Part shown: piece by piece, positions 34,467 to 43,628 of the stretch
Layout of the letters: every line of letters begins with the position of its first letter
Position numbering within the stretch: position 1 is the stretch's first letter
Source: Rhodospirillaceae bacterium
Lineage (GTDB): Bacteria; Pseudomonadota; Alphaproteobacteria; Rhodospirillales; UBA2165
DNA length: 44,088 bases
NCBI GenBank assembly: GCA_018674495.1
Contig: JABHAA010000080.1
Location: forward strand, 1 to 44,088
Direction of reading: 5' to 3'
Notes under the pieces: model-generated
The model's database searches: none
The model's input: only the letters and a program-made list of their open reading frames with translations
What the model was told of the DNA's origin: nothing
Program-made: the position numbers and the translations under genes

Positions 34467-34808
34467 ATGGCGGCAACAGGCAGCGCTGAGGACAAACGTA
34501 GGCATCCGCGTCACGCGGTGAGCAAAAAGATCACGGCCCGCGTTGGAGGCGGATCGGACGACGAGATCGACGCACTTTTGCGTGACGTTTCAGCCGGCGG
34601 TGCCTCGGTCGCCGGGGCTTTCGAGCTGGAGAACGACGATTCCCTGGAGCTGGAAATCGAGGATGTGGGCGTCTTTGGCGCCGAGGTGACACGCTCGTTC
34701 GATGAGGGCATCGGCGTCCGTTTTGTCGATATCGACGAGACCGAGGAAGAGCAACTTCTGTCCGAATTGGCCGATCTGGACGCACAAATCCGCACCGACG
34801 ATCTGTAA
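34467..34808 (+). CDS. PilZ-domain protein
   Basis: A 113-residue PilZ domain, which binds cyclic di-GMP in other proteins. The two binding motifs are present: RRHPRHAV (R-x-x-x-R, about 11-18) and DVSAGGASV (D-x-S-x-x-G, about 40-48). The acidic C-terminus (ETEEEQLLSELADLDAQ) is unusual. ATG 34467 has GGGAG seven bases upstream. A response regulator partner is not evident; the next gene (hyuA) is 64 bp downstream. Confidence 0.9.
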   Translation: MAATGSAEDKRRHPRHAVSKKITARVGGGSDDEIDALLRDVSAGGASVAGAFELENDDSLELEIEDVGVFGAEVTRSFDEGIGVRFVDIDETEEEQLLSELADLDAQIRTDDL

Positions 34809-34872
34809 TCTCTCCGGCCAGGCGCCGGGGTAATCCCGTGGCACCCGTCTCGGGCAACAAAAGGTATGGGGC

Positions 34873-36933
34873 ATGCGCTTTGCCTGCGACACCGGGGGCA
34901 CGTTTACCGATCTGATTGTCGAAGGCGACGACGGCGCCCTGGCGCTATATAAGGCGCCGACGACGCCGGACGATCCGGTGCTGGGCGTGCTCGATGCCCT
35001 CGCCCTTGCCGCCCGCGACCGGGATATGGAACTGAGCAAATTCTTAAGCCAAGGCGAGATGCTAATCCACGGCACCACCCATGCCATCAACGCCATCATC
35101 ACCGGCAATACCGCCAAGACCGCGTTCCTGACCACCCAGGGCCATCCCGATATTCTCGTGCTGCGCGAGGGCGGGCGCATCGAGCCGTTCAATTTCCGCA
35201 TTCCCTACCCAGAACCCTATATCCCGCGCGCGCTCACGTTCGAAGTGCCGGAACGCATGGACGGCGAAGGCAATGTAGTTTTGGCCTTGGACGAAGCGGC
35301 GGTGATGGACATCATCGGCGCGCTAAATGCTCAAAAAATCGAGGCCGTGGCGGTATGCTTCCTCTGGTCGATCGCCAATCCGGCGCACGAGACCCGCGTC
35401 GGCGAATTGCTGGCGCAACATATGCCGGAAGTGCCGGTTTCGCTGTCCCATATTCTCAACCCAGCGCTCCGGGAATATCGGCGCGCTTCGGCGGTGGCCA
35501 TCGATGCCTCCCTGAAGCCGCTGATGGAGCGCTATCTCGGCAGCCTGACCGAGCGGCTGACGGCTGCCGGGTTCCAAGGCCGTACTTTAGTACTCACATC
35601 CCAAGGCGGCATGATCGATGCGATGGAGCTTGCTAGCGAGCCAATCCACGCCATCAATTCGGGGCCGTCCATGGCGCCCATCGCCGGGCGATACTATGCC
35701 AGTTCCGAATGCACCGAGCCCAACGCCATCGTCGCCGATACCGGCGGCACCACCTATGATGTTTCGCTGGTACGGCGCGGGCGCATTCCCAAAACACGGG
35801 AGACCTGGATCGGCCAGCCCTTTCGCGGCCACATGACCGGCTTTCCGTCCATCGATATCAAATCGGTGGGCGCCGGCGGCGGCTCCATCGCCCGGGTCGA
35901 TGACGGCGGCATCCTTTTCGTCGGGCCGGAAAGCGCCGGCGCAGCGCCGGGCCCGGTCTGCTACGGCGCCGGCGGCACCCTGCCAACCCTCACCGACGCC
36001 TGTCTGGTGCTCGGCTATCTGGATCCCGATTATTTCCTGGGCGGCACGCTGGCTCTCGATACAGGCGCCGCCGAAGCGGTGATCCAAGAACAGATCGCAG
36101 CGCCCCTCGGCCTGGAACTGGCCGCGGCGGCAGCGGCAATTGTCGAGGTAGCCACCGAAAACATGGTCCAGGCGATCACCGAGATCACCGTCAATCAGGG
36201 TATCGATCCCGCCGATGCGGTGCTCATCGGCGGCGGCGGTGCGGCTGGGCTGAACTCGGTATTTATCGCCCGCCGGCTCGGCTGCCCAAGGGTTCTGATC
36301 CCGGAAACCGGCGCCGGTTTGAGCGCTTACGGCGCTACCATATCGGACCTGACGACCGAGTTTCGCTCGATCTATTTCACCACTTCCGAGGATTGGGATG
36401 AGGCCGCCGCCAACGCGGTGTTGGCGGCCCTAGAGGCCAAATGCCAGGCCTTTATCAATGGCCCCGGCGCCGGCGCCGCCGAACACCGGATCGAATTTGG
36501 CGTCGAGGCCCGCTACGCCAGCCAGGTCTGGGAAATCGAGGTGCCGCTGGCCGCAAGCCGCTTCCAAGGAGCTGCCGATTTGCAAAAACTGATCGCCGAT
36601 TTCAACGCCGCGCACGAGGAAATATTCGCCATCAACGATCCCAGCTCCATCGTCGAGTTTGTCGGCTGGACGGCCTCGGTCGCCTGCAAGCTGACCGGCT
36701 CAGGCGGCGGCAGATTGGCAGCGGACGGCGGGGCCGAACACAGCGGCAGCCGCCAGATATATTTCGAGGGCGCCGGCATCGTCGATACGTCAATCCATGC
36801 ACCGGCGCAGCTAACACCCGGCGAGGAAATATCCGGCCCGGCGATTATCGAAACGCCGTTCACCACGATTGTCATTGATCCCGGTGCCAGCTTTCATCTG
36901 GCGAACGCCGGCAGTATCAATATCACGCCCTAG
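34873..36933 (+). CDS. Hydantoinase A / 5-oxoprolinase-family subunit (HyuA-like)
   Basis: A 686-residue ATP-dependent amidohydrolase or carboxylase subunit. Features: N-terminal ATP-grip-like actin fold FACDTGGTFTDLIVEGDDG, GTTHAINAIITGNTAKTAFLTT, a second phosphate motif DTGGTTYDVSLVRRGR, GAGGGSIARVDDGG and a glycine-rich IGGGGAAGLNS near 450-460. This family includes N-methylhydantoinases, 5-oxoprolinases, and acetone or acetophenone carboxylases, so the substrate is open. ATG 34873. It is 10 bp upstream of the HyuB subunit gene. Confidence 0.9.
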   Translation: MRFACDTGGTFTDLIVEGDDGALALYKAPTTPDDPVLGVLDALALAARDRDMELSKFLSQGEMLIHGTTHAINAIITGNTAKTAFLTTQGHPDILVLREGGRIEPFNFRIPYPEPYIPRALTFEVPERMDGEGNVVLALDEAAVMDIIGALNAQKIEAVAVCFLWSIANPAHETRVGELLAQHMPEVPVSLSHILNPALREYRRASAVAIDASLKPLMERYLGSLTERLTAAGFQGRTLVLTSQGGMIDAMELASEPIHAINSGPSMAPIAGRYYASSECTEPNAIVADTGGTTYDVSLVRRGRIPKTRETWIGQPFRGHMTGFPSIDIKSVGAGGGSIARVDDGGILFVGPESAGAAPGPVCYGAGGTLPTLTDACLVLGYLDPDYFLGGTLALDTGAAEAVIQEQIAAPLGLELAAAAAAIVEVATENMVQAITEITVNQGIDPADAVLIGGGGAAGLNSVFIARRLGCPRVLIPETGAGLSAYGATISDLTTEFRSIYFTTSEDWDEAAANAVLAALEAKCQAFINGPGAGAAEHRIEFGVEARYASQVWEIEVPLAASRFQGAADLQKLIADFNAAHEEIFAINDPSSIVEFVGWTASVACKLTGSGGGRLAADGGAEHSGSRQIYFEGAGIVDTSIHAPAQLTPGEEISGPAIIETPFTTIVIDPGASFHLANAGSINITP

Positions 36934-36943
36934 GAACAGGCCC

Positions 36944-38707
36944 ATGAGCGAGAAAAATTCTAAGCTGGACGGCGCCAAACTGGCGATACTTTCCAACCGC
37001 CTCGGCGGTATTTGCCGCAAGATGGGCAATACTTTGTTGCGCACCGGGCGCTCCGGCGTCCTCAACCGGGCCAAGGATTTCTCCTGCTGCATCGTCACTA
37101 AGGACTGCGAATTGCTGACCGCTGAGGAAAGCCTGCCCATTCATGTGTTGTCGGGACCCGATCTGATGGCCCGGTCCATGCACGAGTTCCATCCAAACTT
37201 AAAGAAAGGCGACGTGTTCCTGCACAATTCGCCCTATCACGGCGATTCCCACCCCGCCGATCACACCCTCCTGATGCCGGTGATCGACGATGCGGGCGTC
37301 CATCACTTCACGCTTTTGGCCAAGGCGCATCAGGCCGATATCGGCAATTCGATCCCGACCACCTATCACGGCACGGCGCGCGATGTTTACGAAGAAGGTG
37401 CGCTCATTTTTCCCGCCGTAAAAGTGGCCGACAATTACCAGGTGATCGACGATATCATCCGCATGTGCCGCATGCGCATCCGCGTGCCCGACCAATGGTA
37501 CGGCGATTTTTTGGCGATGCTCGGCGCCGCCTATATCGGCGAGCGGGAATTGCTGGCACTCGGCGCCGAGATTGGCTGGGGCACATTGCACGGCTTCACC
37601 GACCAGTGGTTCGATTATTCCGAAAAACGTATGATCCAGGCAATCCAATCCATGCCCGCCGGCAGTGCCACCGCCCAATCCACCCACGATGCCATTCCTG
37701 GCACACCCGCCGAAGGCATCACCATCACATCGAAAGTTACCATCGACACCAATGCGGCGATGATCGAGGTGGACCTCACCGATAATTCCGAAGCGCTGGC
37801 TTGCGGGCTCAACGTATCGGAGGCCTGCACACGCACATCGGCGATGATCGGCATCTTTAATTCGGTGGATAATTCGGTGCCCAAAAACGCCGGCGCCTTC
37901 CGCCGGGTGAAGTTGCACCTGAAAGACAACGGTGTCGTCGGCATCCCGCGCCATCCCATAAGCTGCTCGGCCTCGACCACCAACCTGGCCGACCGGATAC
38001 AAAATTCGACCATGCGCGCCATGGCCGAGATCGGCGACGGGCTCGGCATGGGCGAGATCGGCTGCTTCTGCCCGCCGTCCACTTCGGTGGTCTCCGGCAC
38101 CGACCCCAGGAATGGAAAACCTTATGTAAATCAATTGTTTCTGGGCCATACGGCGGGCGCCGGCGCGCCCTTCGAAGACGCCTGGATGACCATGCTGCAC
38201 GCAGGCAATGGCGGCATGTGCTATATCGATTCGGTCGAATTGGATGAGATTTATACGCCGATCCGTGTGACCAAGCGCCACCTGATTCCGGATTCCGAAG
38301 GCGCCGGGCGGTTCCGCGGCGCGCCCGGGATCGAAGTCGAGCTAGGCCCCGTCGATTGCCGCATGGAAGCCGGCTTCGTTGCCGATGGCAATATCCACAA
38401 TCCTTTGGGCGCCCGCGCTGGCGGCGCGGCGGCGCATTCGGATCAGTTCCGCAGGTTGCCGGGCGGCACCCTCGAGCGGCTCGAACAATGCTCTCAAATC
38501 TGGATCGAGGACGGCGAAACCTTGGTGTCCATCGCCTGCGGCGGCGGCGGCTACGGCGATCCCAAGAGCCGCGATGCGGACCGGGTGTTGCGCGATGTGG
38601 CCGAAGGGCTGGTCAGCCGAGAGCGAGCAGCCGAAATTTACGGCGTGATCATCACCGAGGCCATGCAGATCGACGGCCCGGCCACCCGGGCCGCGCGCGC
38701 CGAGTAA
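36944..38707 (+). CDS. Hydantoinase B-family subunit (HyuB-like)
   Basis: A 587-residue partner of HyuA. Start ATG 36944 (MSEKNSKLDG); a longer frame begins at 36869 inside hyuA. Conserved parts: LSNRLGGICRKMGNTLLRTGRSGVLNRAKDFSC, HVLSGPDLMARSMHEFHP, DVFLHNSPYHGDSHPADHTLLMPV and AGAPFEDAWMTMLHAGNGGMC. Cytosolic, forming the complex with HyuA. It is followed 41 bp later by an SDR with its own strong ribosome-binding site. Confidence 0.9.
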   Translation: MSEKNSKLDGAKLAILSNRLGGICRKMGNTLLRTGRSGVLNRAKDFSCCIVTKDCELLTAEESLPIHVLSGPDLMARSMHEFHPNLKKGDVFLHNSPYHGDSHPADHTLLMPVIDDAGVHHFTLLAKAHQADIGNSIPTTYHGTARDVYEEGALIFPAVKVADNYQVIDDIIRMCRMRIRVPDQWYGDFLAMLGAAYIGERELLALGAEIGWGTLHGFTDQWFDYSEKRMIQAIQSMPAGSATAQSTHDAIPGTPAEGITITSKVTIDTNAAMIEVDLTDNSEALACGLNVSEACTRTSAMIGIFNSVDNSVPKNAGAFRRVKLHLKDNGVVGIPRHPISCSASTTNLADRIQNSTMRAMAEIGDGLGMGEIGCFCPPSTSVVSGTDPRNGKPYVNQLFLGHTAGAGAPFEDAWMTMLHAGNGGMCYIDSVELDEIYTPIRVTKRHLIPDSEGAGRFRGAPGIEVELGPVDCRMEAGFVADGNIHNPLGARAGGAAAHSDQFRRLPGGTLERLEQCSQIWIEDGETLVSIACGGGGYGDPKSRDADRVLRDVAEGLVSRERAAEIYGVIITEAMQIDGPATRAARAE

Positions 38708-38748
38708 TCGAAATTTGCGAATATTTTTACCTTAGGAGGAATTTCAAA

Positions 38749-39510
38749 ATGCGTCTCACTGACAAAATCGCCATCGTTACCGGCTCGTCCCTCGGCATCG
38801 GCGCCGCCATCGCCAAGCGCTATGCCGCCGAGGGCGCGACCGTAGCCGTCAATTTCCTGAAAAGCCCGGACAAGGCCGACGAAGTGGTCAAGGAAATCCA
38901 GGACGCAGGCGGCACCGCCAAATCCTATCAGGCGGATGTATCCAAAGTGCCCGAGATCGAGAGCTTCGCGCAAAATGTGATCGATGATTTCGGCCGGATC
39001 GATATTCTGGTCAACAATGCCGGCGTCTTTCGCACCGTGCCGGTCTTGGAGACCACCGAAGAGATTTGGGACGAGCAGCTTGATCTCAACCTCAAGGGCT
39101 ATTTCTTCTTCGTCAAAACCCTGGTGCCCCATTGGGGCGAGATTGGCGGCGGCAAGGTGGTCAATATATCTTCCATCGCCGGCACCGGCGCCTTTCCCAA
39201 CTGCCCCGGCTATTGCGCATCGAAGGGCGGCGTCGTTAATCTGACCCGCGCCTTGGCGGCAGAGCTGGGCAAGGACAATATCAACGTCAATTCCATCGCG
39301 CCCGGTAATGTGGCGACGCCGCTCAACGCCCATGTGCGCGGGCCCGGAAACGAAGAATACATCGAATTGATGAAAACCTTCACCCCCACCGGTATCGCCT
39401 TCATGGATCCCGAGGACTTGACCGGCACTGCCGTGTTCCTGGCCTCCGAAGACGCCAAGATGATCCACGGCGAAACCATCATCGTCGATGCCGGCTGGTC
39501 GGTCTGGTAG
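38749..39510 (+). CDS. Short-chain dehydrogenase/reductase (SDR) 1
   Basis: A 253-residue classical SDR. Start is ATG 38749, with GGAGGA nine bases upstream; a longer open frame (from 38356) lies inside hyuB and is not real. Motifs: TGSSLGIG (11-18), NNAG after DILV, catalytic S in NISSIAGTG, and YCASKGG, so Y-x3-K. NAD(P)-dependent oxidation of an alcohol or related group; the substrate is unknown. The stop overlaps the GTG of the next SDR by one base. Confidence 0.95.
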   Translation: MRLTDKIAIVTGSSLGIGAAIAKRYAAEGATVAVNFLKSPDKADEVVKEIQDAGGTAKSYQADVSKVPEIESFAQNVIDDFGRIDILVNNAGVFRTVPVLETTEEIWDEQLDLNLKGYFFFVKTLVPHWGEIGGGKVVNISSIAGTGAFPNCPGYCASKGGVVNLTRALAAELGKDNINVNSIAPGNVATPLNAHVRGPGNEEYIELMKTFTPTGIAFMDPEDLTGTAVFLASEDAKMIHGETIIVDAGWSVW

Positions 39511-40265
39511 TGGACGCGGCGCGGGTCCTGGTAACCGCCGGCGCCGCTGGTATCGGCCTCGCCGTGGCCGAGCGATTTCAGGCGGCCGGCGCCAAAGTCA
39601 TAGTCTGCGATATCGATGCGGGCGCGCTGGAAACGGTGCCGCCGGAGCTTAAGGTCGTGCAATGCGATGTCGCCGATACAGATCAGGTAGCCGGGTTGTT
39701 CGAAAAAGTCAGACAAGACATGGGCGGGCTTGACGTGCTTATCAACAATGCTGGCATTGGCGGCGGCCAGGCGGCCATTGAAGATATTACCGACGCTGCC
39801 TGGCAGCGCACATTGGATGTGAATTTGAGCGGCATGTTTTACTGTTTGCGCGCCGCCGTGCCGGGCATGAAGGCGCAAGGCTCCGGCGCGGTGATCAATA
39901 TTGCCACCGCCTCAGTGCGCACCGGTCTTCCCGGGCGCATGCCTTATGTGGCCTCCAAGCAGGGTGTGATGGGCTTAACCCACAACGCGGCCAGGGAGCT
40001 GGGTCCCGACAATATCCGTTGCAACGCCATCCTGCCGGGTTTGGTCGACAATGCGCGCGGCCGGAATTTGGTCGCCGAGCGGGCGAAGGATCGGGGGATC
40101 AGCGCCGCCGAAGTGGAAGACGATTACTTACGCTATGTTTCCATGCGCTGCTGGATCGATCCCGCCGAGGTGGGCGATCTGGCGGTATTCCTTGCCTCCG
40201 GTCAGGCGCGCCATATCAGCGGCCAGTTCATTGCCGTCGATGGTCACATGGAATGGGAGAGCTGA
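39510..40265 (+). CDS. Short-chain dehydrogenase/reductase (SDR) 2
   Basis: A 251-residue SDR whose GTG start shares a base with the TAG of SDR1 (TAGTG), so they are translationally coupled. Motifs: TAGAAGIG (9-16, the first residue A where most have G), NNAG in VLINNAGIGGG, Ser in NIATASVRTG, and YVASKQG. C-terminus HISGQFIAVDGHMEW. Fourth gene of the hyuA-hyuB-SDR-SDR row. The two dehydrogenases may act on the product of the hydantoinase-like complex, an inference from order only. Confidence 0.93.
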   Translation: MDAARVLVTAGAAGIGLAVAERFQAAGAKVIVCDIDAGALETVPPELKVVQCDVADTDQVAGLFEKVRQDMGGLDVLINNAGIGGGQAAIEDITDAAWQRTLDVNLSGMFYCLRAAVPGMKAQGSGAVINIATASVRTGLPGRMPYVASKQGVMGLTHNAARELGPDNIRCNAILPGLVDNARGRNLVAERAKDRGISAAEVEDDYLRYVSMRCWIDPAEVGDLAVFLASGQARHISGQFIAVDGHMEWES

Positions 40266-40303
40266 TCCGAACTTCGAGTTGGCTTGTGATGGCATCATCC
40301 AAA

Positions 40304-41530
40304 CTACCGCTTCCACCGGGATAAGATGAAGGGGATCATGCTGGCCAAAAAGGCCACGACAGTTGCTGACCATACCGTTGCAGCCAGCGGCACCGGTGTG
40401 CCATCGGAAACCCAACCATATATCTGGCTAAACAGGCCGCCACCAAACATTTGAGCGAACACGCCGACGCCCGCCGCGGTACCCGCCAAACTGGCCGACG
40501 CTTTCAGCAAACCTGTCTGCACGAAAGGTGTGTTCAAACCTTGGCCGAATGTCAAAAGAAACCCGGGAAGAAAAAGCGTGAGCGGAAAGACCAGACCGGC
40601 CATCATCAGCGCAGCGAAAACTGACGTCGCCAGCAGCATCAAACCGGTGGCTCCGAAAACCATGGTTTCGATCCCGACACGGCCACCGATCCGGCTAGAC
40701 AAGAAATTGCCTAACCAGAGACCGAATGGCATCAACGGAAACCAAAGACCGAATTCGGCGACTGGGCGGCCCAAATAATCGGTCATGATATAGGCCGTGC
40801 CGCTGGCGAGGGCAAAAAAGGAGCCGGTGCTGGCTCCAGCCTGCAGGGCGAATGCGGAAAATCGGATATCACGGAATAACGAAATATAGTCTGCCCATGG
40901 GGATTGGCGCCGCTCGTTTGGGGACCGCCCAGGCCCAGATTCGTTGATTGTCCGCGCCACCAATATCAGGATTAGGGCGCCTGAGACGGCGGCGAACATA
41001 AGAACACTGCGCCATCCCAATGAATCGGCGAGTAGACCTCCGATAGGGGGTGCTACCATCGGTCCCAGCGAATAGGCCATGGTCAAATACGCCACCACCT
41101 TCACCAATTGGTCAGTACCGTAAATATCGCGCGCGATGGCGCGTGCCAAAGCCAGCCCGCAAGCGCCGCCAGAGGCCTGGATTAAGCGCCCTCCAACAAG
41201 CATCCATATGGAGTTTGATAGGGCAGCGAGCACGCTTCCGGCCAAGAACATCAATATCCCCAGCAAGAGAACTCGGCGCCGGCCGAAGCGATCCGAGAGC
41301 GAACCGAAAACCAAGGTCATGAACGCCATAGCAAACAACGGCGCACTGACTGTCATTTGAATCATCGCCTCACTGGATTCGAAATAAACCATTACCGCCG
41401 GCGCTGCGGGAAAATACAGGTGCAGTGACAGCGGGCCCATAAAAGTCACTAGCGCGAGTACAGCGAACAACCATCGGCTAGGCGCCGGCCCCGAGGTCAT
41501 TGCCGGGCTCGCTGGACTAGAGTTTTGCAC
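40304..41530 (-). CDS. MFS multidrug transporter, Bcr/CflA type
   Basis: A 408-residue 12-helix transporter of the drug:H+ antiporter-1 group. The first cytoplasmic loop has GSLSDRFGRRRVLL; helix 4 has GRLIQASGGACGLALARAIARDIY; helix 5 has LGPMVAPPIGGLLADSLGWRSVL, the pattern of Bcr/CflA exporters. It would pump small toxic compounds out of the cytoplasm in exchange for protons. Start ATG 41530. It is convergent with SDR2, whose stop lies 38 bp from its own. Confidence 0.93.
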   Translation of the reverse strand: MQNSSPASPAMTSGPAPSRWLFAVLALVTFMGPLSLHLYFPAAPAVMVYFESSEAMIQMTVSAPLFAMAFMTLVFGSLSDRFGRRRVLLLGILMFLAGSVLAALSNSIWMLVGGRLIQASGGACGLALARAIARDIYGTDQLVKVVAYLTMAYSLGPMVAPPIGGLLADSLGWRSVLMFAAVSGALILILVARTINESGPGRSPNERRQSPWADYISLFRDIRFSAFALQAGASTGSFFALASGTAYIMTDYLGRPVAEFGLWFPLMPFGLWLGNFLSSRIGGRVGIETMVFGATGLMLLATSVFAALMMAGLVFPLTLFLPGFLLTFGQGLNTPFVQTGLLKASASLAGTAAGVGVFAQMFGGGLFSQIYGWVSDGTPVPLAATVWSATVVAFLASMIPFILSRWKR

Positions 41531-41599
41531 GATTGAAAATCAATTCCTGAACTATGGGCGTGTGGTGCGGCGCCTCACCGTTGGTTATCAACGGGCTTT

Positions 41600-41646
41600 T
41601 AAAAAAAACCGCCATGCACCCGTTGGCTGCCTGACGGCTTTTTATT
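41600..41646. terminator. Candidate bidirectional terminator
   Basis: CCGTTGG...GACGG (41620-41637) is a short stem with two G-U pairs and loop CTGC, followed on the plus strand by CTTTTTATTT. On the minus strand the same region ends in eight T residues (complement of A at 41601-41608). It lies between the stop of the substrate-binding protein gene and the start of the exporter gene, both minus. The minus-strand reading (after the 41673 stop) is the likely use. Confidence 0.45.
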
Positions 41647-41672
41647 TGTATACCAGGAAAAAAACGGGCCGG

Positions 41673-42548
41673 CTATTCTGCGGCGATATAGCGCGCCTCG
41701 TCATAGGCTCTGTCGCCGATGTCGCCATCGGGGAATATATCCCGTTGGGTTACCCATTCCCGCGACTCTTCATACATTTTCTGGGAATAGGATTCGAATA
41801 CGATACGCTCACCGGGACCAAAATAACGCAGATCCATCATGTCGTGGAACCGCTCCGGAAACTCCTCTTTATAGTAGTGCACATAAAGCTCCGGCCTGAG
41901 ATCGATATCAAACTGCGCCTTTTTCAGCGCCTGGTAGTATTTGGCAACGGTCTCAGGATCGATATCACCGGTGATCATGCCGGCCATCATAAAGGTGGTC
42001 TCGGCAATTTTTTTAAAGCCCAATTGGTCGAGAAAATAGTATGTACCCGAAAACAGGCTGGCGGCCGGCACTTCGCCATCGATTAGTTTCTCCATGCGCG
42101 CCCAAAGCATACCGTCGTTGAATGACAGGTTAATGTCTTCGGGCTTGAGATATTGCTCCAGCGCTTGGATCGTCGAATAGTGGCTGCCCGATTGGTGGCC
42201 AACGGAAATCGGAACCCCGGCAAGATCGTCGGGCGTTTCAATGCCCGAATCCGGGTGCACGAATATGCCGCAAGGCGACACCGAGTAGGCGCCCGTGTAA
42301 ATCTGCCCATGGCCAGCCGACGCCGCAATATTGACGGTCCAATGGCAGGCCGAGCTGACATCGCTTTTGCGCCCTTCCTCGAACGTCTGGTAGGCGCCGC
42401 GCTTGTCGCCAATATTGTGCGCCTGGGCATCCTTTTTGGTGGCCAAATCTATAAACTCATAGTCGAGTCCTTCTTCCTCGAAATAGCCTTTTTCCCGAGC
42501 CACCCACTCATGCAGCCGCATATGCGGCTCGATCAAAAATTTAGACAT
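41673..42548 (-). CDS. NMT1/THI5-like substrate-binding-fold protein without signal peptide
   Basis: A 291-residue protein of the periplasmic-binding-protein fold (NMT1/THI5-like): HEWVAREKGYFEEEGLDYEF at the start, HPDSGIETPDDLAGVPISVGHQSGSH in the middle, later YYQALKKAQ. ABC transporter binding proteins of this fold have a signal peptide; this one begins MSKFLIEPHMRLHEW with none, so it should be cytosolic, as is the yeast enzyme Thi5. Whether it is an enzyme, a sensor or a binding protein is unclear; a Cys-His pair is present (ACHW). It is divergent from the LysR-type gene and separated by a spacer with a perfect 9-bp dyad. Confidence 0.75.
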   Translation of the reverse strand: MSKFLIEPHMRLHEWVAREKGYFEEEGLDYEFIDLATKKDAQAHNIGDKRGAYQTFEEGRKSDVSSACHWTVNIAASAGHGQIYTGAYSVSPCGIFVHPDSGIETPDDLAGVPISVGHQSGSHYSTIQALEQYLKPEDINLSFNDGMLWARMEKLIDGEVPAASLFSGTYYFLDQLGFKKIAETTFMMAGMITGDIDPETVAKYYQALKKAQFDIDLRPELYVHYYKEEFPERFHDMMDLRYFGPGERIVFESYSQKMYEESREWVTQRDIFPDGDIGDRAYDEARYIAAE

Positions 42549-42602
42549 TCTCTCCTCCGTATTCGCTTTTAAGGGTTTCCAATTTCAATCTTGCGACTTT
42601 TA

Positions 42603-42634
42603 TATCAATTTTGGTGTTATTAGTGAAATTGATA
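42603..42634. promoter_or_regulatory. LysR-type operator dyad between divergent genes
   Basis: TATCAATTT (42603-42611) and AAATTGATA (42626-42634) are perfect inverted repeats 14 bp apart, in the 110-bp spacer between the substrate-binding-like gene and the LysR gene. LysR-type regulators bind such dyads upstream of their own gene and a divergent target. The assignment is inference from position and symmetry. Confidence 0.6.
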
Positions 42635-42658
42635 ATCATTATACAGGCGATCCATTTC

Positions 42659-43567
42659 ATGCATATCTCTTCTTTGGACCTGAATTTGATGACTGTGTTT
42701 GATGCGTTGATGGTCAACCGAAATGTTACCAAGGCGGGCAAGGACATCGGGCGCAGCCAGCCGGCGGTCAGCCATGCGCTCGCCAGATTGCGTGCCATCT
42801 TGGGTGATCAGTTGTTCGTCAAGACCAACGAAGGCATGGTTCCAACGCCCAGGGCCCTCAGACTGCACGAACAAGTCCGCCCGGCGCTCCAATATATTGA
42901 AACCGCCATCAACGACGAAGAGGCGTTCGATCCGGCCACGGCCAAGCGTACTTTCCTCATCGCCATGGTCGAGCATGCTGCCTTTGTTTTGATGCCACGC
43001 CTCATCAGCCGCCTGTCGGTGGACGCGCCGTCTATCGATCTCAATGTGGTCGGCGTCACCGAAGTTCCGGGTGTTGATCAGATCGACACCGATCAATGCG
43101 AGCTTGCCATCGCGCTTCAATCCCGCAATCTGCCTGGACATATTTCCAGCGCGTTGGTCTATCGCGAAAAATTCGTTTGCGTAATGCGCGCCGACCACCC
43201 GATTTTGACGACATCGTTTACGCTGAACGACTATCTGGCCTATCCGCACAGCGCCGTACGCACCAGCGGCAACGCCGTCAGTCTGGTGGATATGGCGTTG
43301 GCCGAACTGGGATTTGAACGTCGGGTCGCGGTCGGGATATCGCACGTCCTGTTGACCAATCTGCTACTGCCGGGCTCCGACCTGATCGCCAGCCTGCCAC
43401 AGCGCAATGCCGCGTTTTTTGCATCCGAGCGGGGTTTGGCGGTGCGCGATCTACCGTTCGAGGTCCCTGAATTCGAAACCCACATGGCCTGGCATCGACG
43501 CTACGAAGACGACCCCGGCCATCTCTGGATGCGCAACCTGATTAAACAAGTGGCTGCGGCGGTGTAA
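42659..43567 (+). CDS. LysR-family transcription regulator
   Basis: A 302-residue regulator from ATG 42659; the frame is open from TTG 42611 but that start lies in the operator dyad. N-terminal winged HTH (LMTVFDALMVNRNVTKAGKDIGRSQPAVSHALARLR, about 9-45, then GDQLFVKTNEGMVPTPRA), followed by a PBP-type effector-binding domain with the two lobes (about 90-295). Divergent from the THI5/NMT1-like protein, which is the likely target. The inducer is unknown. Confidence 0.95.
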   Translation: MHISSLDLNLMTVFDALMVNRNVTKAGKDIGRSQPAVSHALARLRAILGDQLFVKTNEGMVPTPRALRLHEQVRPALQYIETAINDEEAFDPATAKRTFLIAMVEHAAFVLMPRLISRLSVDAPSIDLNVVGVTEVPGVDQIDTDQCELAIALQSRNLPGHISSALVYREKFVCVMRADHPILTTSFTLNDYLAYPHSAVRTSGNAVSLVDMALAELGFERRVAVGISHVLLTNLLLPGSDLIASLPQRNAAFFASERGLAVRDLPFEVPEFETHMAWHRRYEDDPGHLWMRNLIKQVAAAV

Positions 43568-43628
43568 CGTCGCGGCATGATGATCATGGCGGCGGCTGGC
43601 GCGCCATTCGCAGGGTGGTGTCGGTCAA

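Noticed and set aside
37199..38281. 360-codon minus-strand frame inside hyuB
   Set aside because: Antisense shadow without a family; hyuB motifs are clear on the plus strand.
38638..39468. 276-codon minus-strand frame across SDR1
   Set aside because: Antisense of a typical SDR with a strong ribosome-binding site.
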